Under the pieces are notes generated by a model that saw nothing but the letters and a program-made list of their open reading frames with translations, was not told where the DNA came from and searched no databases. A stretch of 23,649 nt of DNA. Origin: a virus. A program made the position numbers and the translations under genes. Every line of letters starts with the position of its first letter. Positions within the stretch are counted from its first letter, which is position 1. The stretch covers positions 1 through 23,649 of the IMG/VR virus record IMGVR_UViG_3300017771_000109; one strand, 5' to 3'. Of this stretch, positions 15,042 through 22,134 are shown piece after piece.

Positions 15042-15070
15042 ATTATATCACGTTTTTGCCAATTTGGCAA
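15042..15070 (-). promoter_or_regulatory. promoter with palindromic -35 box upstream of uvsY operon
   Basis: TTGCCA (15065-15070), a 17-base spacer ending in GTGA, then TATAAT (15042-15047) on the minus strand. The -35 hexamer is one arm of a perfect 7+1+7 palindrome, TTGCCAAATTGGCAA (15056-15070). A regulator bound there would block or recruit polymerase directly. Confidence 0.75.
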
Positions 15071-15078
15071 GTTTTTAA

Positions 15079-15681
15079 TTAAAATGGTGTAGAATACTCG
15101 TGGTACTTATAACCAAATGTTACCTGTGCTGTGATATATTCAACATCTGTATTGTTTTGATTATATTCTATTGCACTTAAAGCTTTAGGATAACAATCTA
15201 TAAATGATATCTCTACTTTAGGTATGTTTCTATTTGTTAAGTGTACTAGTTTTGCGTCTGAGTATATTGCACCATCAGGTGTTGCTAAACCAGATTTACC
15301 TGGTTCACTTTGTATGCCTCTTGTTTGAGAGTTTGGCATTCTATCTTGTCCTTCTGCTAATAGTGCTTGAAATTTCTCATCACTATCAACTTGTGCTAAA
15401 GCTGCCATCCACTCATGTACTTTTCTATAGTTTTGTAATTCTTCATCAACTAAGAAAGTAATTGTTAAATCACTAAACGTCATATCATTACCTGGTATTT
15501 TCAGTTGTTGTAAACGAGTAGGTTGATTTAATTCTGATAATGATACATCTGGTATTTGAGCTGCTACTGTATTAAACTCTACAAGTGGTAATTTTACCAT
15601 CTGAAATTTAAACTTAGTAGGATCAGCGTAATCTAAACCTGCACCACTTGGTTGTTTAGTAGTTATTGTACTATCTGTCAT
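15079..15681 (-). CDS. 3: gp3 tail completion and sheath stabiliser protein
   Basis: Terminates and stabilises the tail tube and sheath before head joining. The segment LTITFLVDEELQNYRKVHEWM matches T4 gp3 LIVRFIVDEELKSWIGMYEWM in both sequence and place. It is the shared tail-tube fold also seen in gp19 and gp54, so confusion with a second tube protein is possible. The location between gp23 and uvsY is the usual one for gp3 in marine T4-like phages. At 200 aa it is a little longer than T4 gp3 (176). No clear ribosome site precedes the ATG. A weak CTAAATAG late-promoter-like octamer lies just upstream. Confidence 0.85.
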   Translation of the reverse strand: MTDSTITTKQPSGAGLDYADPTKFKFQMVKLPLVEFNTVAAQIPDVSLSELNQPTRLQQLKIPGNDMTFSDLTITFLVDEELQNYRKVHEWMAALAQVDSDEKFQALLAEGQDRMPNSQTRGIQSEPGKSGLATPDGAIYSDAKLVHLTNRNIPKVEISFIDCYPKALSAIEYNQNNTDVEYITAQVTFGYKYHEYSTPF

Positions 15682-15694
15682 ATTACTATTTAGT

Positions 15695-15952
15695 CTAACC
15701 CCTAATGTCTGTCCCTGGTTTAGGTAGTGGTGTTATGATAGTTGTTGTCTCATCTACCTCTTCCCACGCTTTATCGTCTGATAATTTCTTTAATTCTTTT
15801 TCTGTATCTGTTAATACTTTTTCTTTTTCTCTTATCTCATCCATTTTTTCTTCTAAAGGTAAAGGATCCTTAGATGTAGGTATCATCATAGCACACACTA
15901 ATATGATAAGCGATATGATTGTTATCCAGAGATATTGTATTAGTATTTTCAT
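15695..15952 (-). CDS. small membrane-anchored protein, unknown function
   Basis: An 85-residue protein with one N-terminal membrane helix (about residues 5-23, with a Cys at 20), a charged heptad-like helix rich in Glu and Lys (about 33-68), and a Pro-rich C-terminus. There is no proper lipobox, since Val precedes the Cys. The layout (N-in anchor plus periplasmic coiled coil) resembles an inner-membrane spanin, but no partner or lysis genes are near and the gene sits between gp23 and gp3. It lies right after the gp23 terminator, with a NATAAATA octamer almost touching the start. Confidence 0.65.
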   Translation of the reverse strand: MKILIQYLWITIISLIILVCAMMIPTSKDPLPLEEKMDEIREKEKVLTDTEKELKKLSDDKAWEEVDETTTIITPLPKPGTDIRG

Positions 15953-15957
15953 ATGAT

Positions 15958-15965
15958 TATTTATT
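15958..15965 (-). promoter_or_regulatory. late-promoter octamer AATAAATA
   Basis: AATAAATA on the minus strand, just after the gp23 terminator and five bases before the ATG of the 85-aa gene. It matches NATAAATA, but the closeness to the start would leave almost no leader. It may serve the downstream gp3 as well. Confidence 0.3.
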
Positions 15966-15967
15966 CC

Positions 15968-15999
15968 AAAAAAAAAGAGGGGAAAATTAATTCCCCTCT
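15968..15999 (-). terminator. intrinsic terminator after gp23
   Basis: On the minus strand a perfect 9-bp stem AGAGGGGAA / TTCCCCTCT with a 6-base AT loop is followed directly by nine T residues. It lies 29 bases after the gp23 stop and separates the capsid module from the gp3/uvsY part. Confidence 0.92.
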
Positions 16000-16027
16000 C
16001 TTTATAATTTACACCGCAAAGGTAATA

Positions 16028-17290
16028 TTACATTAGGTTAGTAACTTTAACCATTCTGTAATAGATGTTTGCTTGGTCAGTACCTGTGTCAGAAGCTTGA
16101 GCACTTGCTTCCGCAAATGGATTTCTTACAAGACCGTATCTTGTTTTGAAACCAATTTTTGGTTGGAAAGTGTTCTCACCAACTGCTCTAACCATTTGTA
16201 GAGGTACATACGGACAATAGAACATACCAGCGTCATAAGGTGAAGTACCTTTATAACCTACTGTGTAGTATTGTGCCGCTGTGTTGTTTGACGCATAAGG
16301 GTCAATGTACACTTTGTATCTACCGTTTAGAGTACCAGCAAAAGTGTTACCTGTGTCATCAACATTTAAACTGTTGTTTAACGCAGGAGCGTAATCTAAG
16401 ATACCCGCCATTTGTAAAGCAGAAGCAACGTCTGAAGAACAAATAACAATGTTACCTCTTCCTCTTCTCGTTTCTTGTGCAATTACGTTAGCGTCTCTTT
16501 CAACTTGGAACATTAGTCCTTTGAATTTTTCAACAGACCATCTACCGTTAGAGTCCGTATCTAAATCAAAAGTACCAGATGTAGTTGTATTAGTGTTAGC
16601 ACCTTTTTTAGCTTTTTCGTAAATTGTTCTCACAACTTCTCTATTGATTTCAGCAAGGATCTCAGCAGAAAGAATGTTAGCAAGTTCAGTTTCAGCGTCT
16701 AAGCCGTGAATTGCTTTAAGGTCTTGTGCAAGTTCCATTGTGTACTCAGCTTTTAACTGTCTAGTCTTAGCTGTTACAGTTGATTTCTCAATTGAGAATG
16801 CCATTTCTGCAAATGATGATGAAGCTTCAGCAGTCGCTGTTGCAATACCAGTACCAGCAGTAACGGATGTTGTTGTGTCGTTCATTAAACCAGGATTCAA
16901 TGTTGCTGAATGTGTTCCAGTTCCAGAGAAATCTGAATCCGCTTCATTAAATAAAGCTTCAGTTCCTGAGTTAGAAGTAAATCTGCTCTTCATAGCGAAG
17001 ATAAGACCAGTTGGACCAGTCATTGGTTGTACACCACAGATGTCGTAGGCAATAAGATTTGGCATTGCTCTTCTTACAAGTGAAATCAAAATAGGGTCCC
17101 AGTTAGCAACTGCGCTACCTGTTACGTTTGCAATTTCACCTAAGAATGCTTTGTCTTCTTTCGCCGCTTTTTCTTGGTTTTCCAAGATTACTGATGTCAC
17201 AGCTCTTTTGTACGGATTGTCAATTTTTGGCAAGTCCGCATGATTAAGAACTGGAGACCATTTCTCTTGTAAGTTTTGCGAATTAAACAT
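16028..17290 (-). CDS. 23: gp23 major capsid protein
   Basis: The main shell protein of the T4-like head, 420 aa, assembled on the gp22 core and trimmed by the gp21 protease. Recognisable are the N-terminal helical pro-part, then the conserved VANWDPILISLVRRAMP and DICGVQPMTGPTGLIFAMKSR block (about 61-101), and the C-terminal region with a YVPLQMVRAVG step. A likely gp21 cleavage site is after Glu52 in FLGE, just before the conserved block (T4 is cut after Glu65). AAGGAG lies eight bases before the ATG. No late octamer lies close upstream, so it may be read from the gp22 message. A strong terminator follows. Confidence 0.96.
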   Translation of the reverse strand: MFNSQNLQEKWSPVLNHADLPKIDNPYKRAVTSVILENQEKAAKEDKAFLGEIANVTGSAVANWDPILISLVRRAMPNLIAYDICGVQPMTGPTGLIFAMKSRFTSNSGTEALFNEADSDFSGTGTHSATLNPGLMNDTTTSVTAGTGIATATAEASSSFAEMAFSIEKSTVTAKTRQLKAEYTMELAQDLKAIHGLDAETELANILSAEILAEINREVVRTIYEKAKKGANTNTTTSGTFDLDTDSNGRWSVEKFKGLMFQVERDANVIAQETRRGRGNIVICSSDVASALQMAGILDYAPALNNSLNVDDTGNTFAGTLNGRYKVYIDPYASNNTAAQYYTVGYKGTSPYDAGMFYCPYVPLQMVRAVGENTFQPKIGFKTRYGLVRNPFAEASAQASDTGTDQANIYYRMVKVTNLM

Positions 17291-17316
17291 TTAAGTCTCT
17301 CCTTAGTTTTTAATTG

Positions 17317-18591
17317 TTAGTAGATATCTCTACTTTTTACCCTACTGATTGCATCCGTATAACGAGACATGCTATCAGACATATCTGTTACTGTGTTACC
17401 ATCTTCGGAGTTAGATTGTGCGTCAACGTTTACCGTTTCAGCAGGTGCTGATTTAGCATTTCCAAAGTAACTTTCTTTAATAGTAGTTAACTTTTTCTTA
17501 TACTCGTCTGCACCGTCGTAACTAACATCTTCAATTAATGATTTTAGTTTCTCAACTTCCGTGTCTGCAAGACCTGAAGTTACTTCGTCTAAAATTTCAT
17601 CTTTTGAAAATTCGTTAATTTGTTTTTTCATTTCCATTGATTTCTCAGTTGTTTCGTTTAACTTAGCTTTCAGCTCTTCAACTTCGTTTTCTTTAGCTTC
17701 AAGTACGTCATACTTTTCATCTGGTATATCAATGTAATGGTCTTCAAATAATTGTTTTAAACCACCAATAAAGTCTTCAGCAATTTCTCCCTTGATACCT
17801 TTTTCAATAGCAAGTTCGTTTTCTGACATCCATTGTTCAACAACATAGTTTAAGTAATTGTCAACTTTGTTTGTTAAATCGTTTTTGAATGTTTCAGTTG
17901 CTTCAGATAACTCAGCAGAATACTCATCTTCTAATCTGCTAATCTCAGTTTTCACTTTTGATTTAACAGCAGCTTCAAAGATAGTAGCAGCTTTGTCTTT
18001 AAAAGTTTCAGATAAAGTGTCATCACCAGAAACTAGAGCAGCAACATCTTCTTTTACGTCAATGTCTTTAACTCTTTTTTCCATTTTTTCTTTTTTCTCT
18101 TTATCTTCTTCGTCAGAATGTTTAGCTTCGTCCATGTCTTTTTCATCTTCGTCGCCATTCATAGCTGCCATCATTTTTCCGTATGAAGCGGCTAAGTCTG
18201 ATTTTTTCTTTTTGCCCATTGCGTCATACATAGCTTGAATTATACCAGCTTTTGTTTTCGGCATTTCAGACATTTCTTTTTCTTTATCGTCTTCTTTTTC
18301 ATCAGCGTCATCATGTGCCGCTTCTTTTTTTACTTTATCGTTTTCTTTTTCATCTTCAGCATTCAATTTTTGCATTGGTTCTGCTGTAGCTGCGCCTTTC
18401 GTAGGAGCGGACGTATCTTTTTTAGCTTTTTTTGCATGGTCAGTTGAACTTGTGTCTGTTGGAGAAGTCACTGCTTTTCCGCCATCTTCAAAATCACCCA
18501 TTTTCTGCATTGGCTCAGCTTTACCTGCGCCTGCTTTTGGAGCGTCTGCACCCTTAGGAGCTTCAGAAACGATTGTTTTATTTTCTTCCAT
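17317..18591 (-). CDS. 22: gp22 prohead core scaffold protein
   Basis: The inner scaffold on which gp23 assembles, later destroyed by gp21. It is 424 aa, against 269 in T4. The extra length is an N-terminal low-complexity half rich in Lys, Glu and Asp, containing two copies of AEPMQK (residues 25-30 and 70-75) in similar surroundings. A helix KAGIIQAMYDAMGKKKKSDL introduces the conserved part, followed by long coiled-coil helices (about 190-390) with GEIAEDFIGGLKQLFEDHYIDIP in the centre. AGGAGAG precedes the ATG at good spacing. Position between protease and capsid genes confirms the call. Confidence 0.9.
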   Translation of the reverse strand: MEENKTIVSEAPKGADAPKAGAGKAEPMQKMGDFEDGGKAVTSPTDTSSTDHAKKAKKDTSAPTKGAATAEPMQKLNAEDEKENDKVKKEAAHDDADEKEDDKEKEMSEMPKTKAGIIQAMYDAMGKKKKSDLAASYGKMMAAMNGDEDEKDMDEAKHSDEEDKEKKEKMEKRVKDIDVKEDVAALVSGDDTLSETFKDKAATIFEAAVKSKVKTEISRLEDEYSAELSEATETFKNDLTNKVDNYLNYVVEQWMSENELAIEKGIKGEIAEDFIGGLKQLFEDHYIDIPDEKYDVLEAKENEVEELKAKLNETTEKSMEMKKQINEFSKDEILDEVTSGLADTEVEKLKSLIEDVSYDGADEYKKKLTTIKESYFGNAKSAPAETVNVDAQSNSEDGNTVTDMSDSMSRYTDAISRVKSRDIY

Positions 18592-18639
18592 TTTTAACTC
18601 TCCTATAAGTCAAAATTAATTAATTAATTTGCGTACTAC

Positions 18640-18647
18640 TATTTATT
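18640..18647 (-). promoter_or_regulatory. late promoter octamer for gp22
   Basis: AATAAATA followed by G on the minus strand, overlapping the gp21 stop codon and 48 bases before the gp22 ATG. The leader then contains a TTAATTAATTAATTAA tract and the gp22 ribosome site. Confidence 0.5.
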
Positions 18648-19302
18648 ATTTTGCAACTTTTCGCATAAATTTTTCAAAAGCAGCAGTTTGTTTTTCAGCT
18701 AACTCAAAACTACGAGCAGCTTCAATCTCTTGTTGTATCTCAGAAATATCTTTTTCTTTAACGATACCATTGTCCCATACCCACTCTTTACCTTCCATAA
18801 CACCTTGTACAAATGCTGATGGAGCAGATGGGTCTGCTACAATGTCGGCAGCAGTTGCTAAGTAAAAGTCTGATTTTACATAGTTAGTACCGCCTTTATT
18901 CTCCAAAGAACCCATGCCCCTTGATGAAACTCCTAGTTGTGCGCCTTCGTCTATCAAAGACTTCACAATCTTACCATAAGGTGTATCAGTCACTTTTGCT
19001 TCGCCAATGTAGTTACCTTTGCCGTCGCCTTCTAATGATGTAATTAAGTGTGACACTCTCTCTAAGTTTACAGTTGGTCCGTCAGGATGTCCTAACTCAC
19101 CAAATGCTCTCTTTTTATTGATAAATTCTTTTCTATATCTGTTTACTTCGTTTTCTAAAACTTCCATAGGATAAACACGACCATTACGGTTCTTAATATT
19201 CGCCTGCATGAATATCCCCTTTATTTTGTGTGACTTTTTGCCGTTTTCATCTGCTTCTGCAAGCAATTTAACGTCAGTAAGTTCCTCTGTAATTAGTTTC
19301 AT
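18646..19302 (-). CDS. 21: gp21 prohead maturation protease
   Basis: A serine protease of the T4 prohead type (family S80) that cleaves gp22, gp23 and itself during head maturation. It is 218 aa, like T4 gp21 (212). Motifs: RNGRVYP (about 39-45), FGELGHPDGP with His72 as the probable catalytic histidine, and LGVSSRGMGSL with Ser126/Ser127 as the nucleophile region. AAGGA lies eight bases before the ATG, and a CATAAATAG late octamer is immediately upstream. Confidence 0.95.
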   Translation of the reverse strand: MKLITEELTDVKLLAEADENGKKSHKIKGIFMQANIKNRNGRVYPMEVLENEVNRYRKEFINKKRAFGELGHPDGPTVNLERVSHLITSLEGDGKGNYIGEAKVTDTPYGKIVKSLIDEGAQLGVSSRGMGSLENKGGTNYVKSDFYLATAADIVADPSAPSAFVQGVMEGKEWVWDNGIVKEKDISEIQQEIEAARSFELAEKQTAAFEKFMRKVAK

Positions 19303-19321
19303 ATGTTTATTCCTTTAGTCC

Positions 19322-19329
19322 TATTTATG
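19322..19329 (-). promoter_or_regulatory. late promoter octamer for gp21
   Basis: CATAAATA followed by G on the minus strand, directly after the stop codon of the upstream gene and 19 bases before the gp21 ATG. It fits the NATAAATA motif of marine T4-like phages. Confidence 0.6.
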
Positions 19330-19716
19330 TTATCGTACCTCTAAAATGATAGAATAACTGTCTCCGTTTACGAAATTGTGCGTAGAGAACAGAATATCAC
19401 CTGTAGGAGTACCTGCATTGTTAGCTATTTGTATTGCCGGCGTCTGTAAATCTATCGTGCCTTGACCAGATAAAAACAGCGCCGTTGCGTTAGTAGTTCC
19501 TTCAAATAGGATTTCTACGGACCCCTTAGGGTCCGTAGTGTTTACACTATAAATCACTCTAGCAATTTTAGTAGAAGTTGACAAGTGATTTAAATTTGCA
19601 CTCGTCATCTTCTCTACTAAACTCTCTCCTGTACCATCAGATTTGTTCGTAAACTTCATTACAGTTTTAGAACCTGCAACGTCTGTTATAGTTTGAGTTG
19701 ATACTGTATCAGCCAT
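19330..19716 (-). CDS. beta-rich structural-type protein, copy 2
   Basis: A 128-residue protein rich in Thr, Ser, Asn and Gly with alternating hydrophobic strands and no enzyme motif. It shares a pattern with its upstream neighbour: a KTVMKFTN / RHVVMFEIN start, a VEILFEG / VAIEFDAG strand, ALFLSGQG / AISLHGSG, a P-x-I-x-N segment, TGDI, and an ILEV ending. The two are probably ancient duplicates. The place between prohead core and protease genes suggests a head component such as a decoration or vertex protein, but that is inference. Its ATG overlaps the previous stop (TAATG). Confidence 0.75.
   Translation of the reverse strand: MADTVSTQTITDVAGSKTVMKFTNKSDGTGESLVEKMTSANLNHLSTSTKIARVIYSVNTTDPKGSVEILFEGTTNATALFLSGQGTIDLQTPAIQIANNAGTPTGDILFSTHNFVNGDSYSIILEVR
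19515..19538 (-). repeat. perfect 10-bp hairpin inside coding sequence
   Basis: CTACGGACCC and its exact inverse GGGTCCGTAG separated by four bases (TAAG on the minus strand). It is GC-rich in an AT-rich genome and lies within codons for TTDPKGSV. No T-run follows, so it is not a terminator. Confidence 0.7.
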
Positions 19717-20120
19717 TATCTAGTCTGTCCTGAGGCAGTATAACCTTTAGTCTTTTTAACTTCTAAAATAAAAGTACCTGTTACAGCACTCGCATTTGTA
19801 ATAACAATATCACCAGTTACACCTGTTGCTTCTGGGTTTGATATGTTTGGTTGTTTACCATGATACCCATACTCGCCACTACCATGTAGTGATATAGCAT
19901 GACTATCTGTGCCTGCGTCAAATTCTATTGCAACGTCGCTTGTCGCAGCTGTTGTATTCCATTTAATAGAACTAATGTCTAGTGTAGGGTTTGAAACATG
20001 TCCTGTCAATGCTGAAGCGTCAATTACTTGTACTGCGTCATTTGTTGCATTGTTAATTTCAAACATTACTACATGTCTAGTACCACTATCCACTAATGTT
20101 CTTTTGTTTACTACCGCCAT
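19716..20120 (-). CDS. beta-rich structural-type protein, copy 1
   Basis: A 134-residue Thr/Ser/Gly-rich protein, predicted beta-sandwich by its strand pattern, with no signal peptide. It is paralogous to the next gene (shared motifs listed there) and has a short basic tail after ILEVKKTKG. AAGGAGT lies four bases before the ATG, a strong site, with a TATAAACA late-like octamer at 20134-20141 just ahead. A virion or prohead role is inferred from location only. Confidence 0.75.
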   Translation of the reverse strand: MAVVNKRTLVDSGTRHVVMFEINNATNDAVQVIDASALTGHVSNPTLDISSIKWNTTAATSDVAIEFDAGTDSHAISLHGSGEYGYHGKQPNISNPEATGVTGDIVITNASAVTGTFILEVKKTKGYTASGQTR

Positions 20121-20136
20121 TTCTACTCCTTTTTGT

Positions 20137-20385
20137 TTATATGGTTATGCCAGTTTCTTTTTTAAAATAGGCTTCGATATCTTTTCTTTGTACTTTATAC
20201 TTCTTAGTAACGTCATTCATAACTTTACTAAAATTCATTAACACTTGTCCCGGTTTCTTTTCAAGCTGAGTATATACGTCATCTACCGCCTCTTTTGATT
20301 TTGGCGCTAATTTCTTATAGACTAGTGAACGTTTATGTTCGTTTTTTTCAGTCGTCAATTTCCGTAGATTGTTCAGCGTTATCAT
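20137..20385 (-). CDS. gp68-like prohead core protein
   Basis: A small, strongly basic helical protein occupying the place of T4 gene 68 (prohead core), between gene 67 and the protease. Two starts are possible. The ATG at 20442 gives 101 aa but adds 19 residues read out of frame from within the preceding gene. The ATG at 20385 (82 aa) gives MITLNNLRKLTTEKNEHKRS and has GGAAA about eight bases upstream, so it is preferred. No recognisable sequence match to T4 gp68 was made; the call rests on order, size and charge. Confidence 0.55.
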   Translation of the reverse strand: MITLNNLRKLTTEKNEHKRSLVYKKLAPKSKEAVDDVYTQLEKKPGQVLMNFSKVMNDVTKKYKVQRKDIEAYFKKETGITI

Positions 20386-20563
20386 TGTTTGTTTCCGGTT
20401 CTTTTGCCATAATTGTTGACGCAACGTCTTTACGTTTGTCATCTAACTCAGTACCTACTTTATTTGATAAAGCAGATTTAAATGCCGTTTCAGCACCTAA
20501 GTTATCACCTTTTTGCAAAGCGTCAATCATATCTCTTGTTGGGTTAGAATTGTCCTGTGTCAT
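20348..20563 (-). CDS. 67: gp67-like prohead core protein
   Basis: A small acidic protein (71 aa). The N-terminal helix DMIDALQKGDNLGAETAFKSAL followed by LDDKRKDVASTIM parallels T4 gp67 (GLIEAIKSNDLVAARKLFAEAM, then an acidic tail). The C-terminus is Glu/Asp/Asn-rich. Location directly after the portal gene is that of gene 67. Two tandem ATGs (20566 and 20563) follow AAGGAG; the second is six bases from it and the first only three, so 20563 is chosen. It overlaps the end of gp20 by 20 bases and the next gene by 38. Confidence 0.75.
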   Translation of the reverse strand: MTQDNSNPTRDMIDALQKGDNLGAETAFKSALSNKVGTELDDKRKDVASTIMAKEPETNNDNAEQSTEIDD

Positions 20564-22073
20564 CATCTTCTCCTTCTGGTGGCGCTTCCGCCTCCTTTTC
20601 TTTTTCTATTTTAGATTTTTCTTCGTCAATGTCAATGTCAGTCATTTTTAAAACATTCTTCATTGCCCACTCTTTAGAATAAACGTTACCTATCAATTCA
20701 CTATCTTTCAAGTTACGATAAATTTCCATTCTTTCTTTTAACATTTCTGCTTCTTTTATTTCAGCATAGTAACCGTCATTTACATAGTTGTATCTGATTG
20801 TTCTTGCTAAACTGTTTTCCCAATCTTCTATTGATATAATACCTTTTAGTATTAATTGTGTTTTCAATAAATCATGGAACAAAGCATTAAATCTTGTTCT
20901 TAGTCTATCAACAAATTTACTAAACTTTAACTCGTCTCTATTAATCTCAGTTGCTCTACCCATATTAAAACTACCTTCAGCTTCTAATCTGGATACAGGA
21001 ACGTTTAATGACTTGTAAAGTTTCTTTTGAAAGTATTTGATATCTTCTACTTCACCTAAGTTAGAACCACCTGGTAGTGTAGTAATTTCTGTACCTCTAC
21101 CACCTTCTCGTCTTGGTAACCAAAAGTCTTCTAACATAGACATGTATTGTCTATCGTCTCTTATTTCACCTGTACTTGCGTCATAGACAAGTTTGTTTCT
21201 ATATCTGTTCATTACATCTTTTAGATATTGCTCTGCTTTTGCTTTTGGTAAGTTACCTACATCAATGTAAAATATTCTTCTTTCAGGCGCTCTGGATATT
21301 CTGTATATAACAATACTATCTTCAATCATTCTTAATTGATTGACAGGTTTAATTGCCTTATGTAAATGTGATAGTATCATGTTTCTTTGTTGGTCAATCA
21401 TTCCTGACGGACAGAAAGCAATACTATCTTTACTAATTGCTAAACCTTGTGTTGAACTTGCTCCCGGTTGTACACCTTTCTCATTGTAAATATAAAATTC
21501 TTCAAAATCTACAACTGGTGGTGCGTTTTGGTCTTTAGGTTTAAAACTTTGTTCGCCCTCAGTCTTCTTAGGTTTACGAACTTTCTTAATTTTTCTAGGA
21601 TCAATATATCTTAATTCAGTAATACCACCTTTTATATTTTTAGGGTCTATTATCTTATGATATACTATTCTACCATCAACATACCATCTACGAAATATGT
21701 CATGTCCTTTTTGTTCAAATTCCAATAACGAAATAATATTATTAAATTCTTCTTCTATCTTCTTTTTTATACCTGTTGAGAAAGGTACTGTATGCATGTT
21801 CAGTCTGATTGTTTCTCTATTGTCATCAATTACTATACCTTCATTGATAACATCTTCAATCGCTTGGTCACACTCAGGTTGCATAGCAACCTCTCTATAC
21901 CTTCTAATTAAATCTGCTTCGTTGTTTACTTTTCCTTCAATATCTAAGTAAGTACCATAATGTCCACCACCCATAATCGTTTGAACGCCATCATCAGCTG
22001 ATGGTGCTGTAAACGTTTGACTAGTTGTTTTGGTGCTTGCTCTTTTGATTTCAAAGCCAAAAAATTCTGCCAC
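20544..22073 (-). CDS. 20: gp20 portal vertex protein
   Basis: The dodecameric portal at the unique head vertex through which DNA is packaged, and the initiator of prohead assembly; 509 aa (T4: 524). Recognisable stretches include the RYREVAMQPECDQAIEDVINEGIV block near residue 60, the FRRWYVDGRIVYHKIID clip region, YIDPRKIKKVRK, and RISRAPERRIFYIDVGNLPK further on. The acidic C-terminus is usual. The gene starts with GTG, not ATG: AAGGAG lies six bases ahead of it, and the only nearby ATG runs straight into a stop. A consensus late promoter in a hairpin precedes it. Confidence 0.96.
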   Translation of the reverse strand: MAEFFGFEIKRASTKTTSQTFTAPSADDGVQTIMGGGHYGTYLDIEGKVNNEADLIRRYREVAMQPECDQAIEDVINEGIVIDDNRETIRLNMHTVPFSTGIKKKIEEEFNNIISLLEFEQKGHDIFRRWYVDGRIVYHKIIDPKNIKGGITELRYIDPRKIKKVRKPKKTEGEQSFKPKDQNAPPVVDFEEFYIYNEKGVQPGASSTQGLAISKDSIAFCPSGMIDQQRNMILSHLHKAIKPVNQLRMIEDSIVIYRISRAPERRIFYIDVGNLPKAKAEQYLKDVMNRYRNKLVYDASTGEIRDDRQYMSMLEDFWLPRREGGRGTEITTLPGGSNLGEVEDIKYFQKKLYKSLNVPVSRLEAEGSFNMGRATEINRDELKFSKFVDRLRTRFNALFHDLLKTQLILKGIISIEDWENSLARTIRYNYVNDGYYAEIKEAEMLKERMEIYRNLKDSELIGNVYSKEWAMKNVLKMTDIDIDEEKSKIEKEKEAEAPPEGEDDDTGQF

Positions 22074-22103
22074 TACATTCTCCTTTTCATTATCTTTTAT
22101 TTC

Positions 22104-22111
22104 TATTTATA
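22104..22111 (-). promoter_or_regulatory. consensus late promoter for gp20
   Basis: TATAAATA followed by G on the minus strand, identical to the T4 late-promoter consensus and read by gp55-bearing polymerase. It lies 30 bases before the GTG start of the portal gene and forms part of the 3' arm of a hairpin. Confidence 0.8.
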
Positions 22112-22134
22112 GCGGCCCGGAGACCGCTATAAAT
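22105..22134 (-). repeat. 11-bp hairpin between gp19 and gp20
   Basis: A perfect inverted repeat: stems at 22105-22115 and 22124-22134, an 8-base loop, and a GC-rich base step at the loop side (GCGG/CCGC). It begins eight bases after the gp19 stop. No T-run follows on either strand, so it is not a standard terminator; RNA processing or 3'-end protection of the gp19 message is possible. Confidence 0.75.

Noticed and set aside
15695-15952. 85-aa protein as a lipoprotein
   Set aside because: The residue before the only Cys is Val, which does not fit a lipobox, so simple membrane anchoring is more likely.
17858-18447. Plus-strand frames opposite gp22 rich in Phe and Ser
   Set aside because: Mirror image of the Lys/Glu-rich scaffold codons; hydrophobic composition is an artefact of the complementary strand.
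18605-18630. TTAATTAATTAATTAA tract before gp22 as a protein-binding repeat
   Set aside because: A simple 4-base repeat in an AT-rich leader; no second copy elsewhere gives it meaning.
22105-22134. Hairpin after gp19 as an intrinsic terminator
   Set aside because: No T-run follows on either strand, and a consensus late promoter overlaps the stem.
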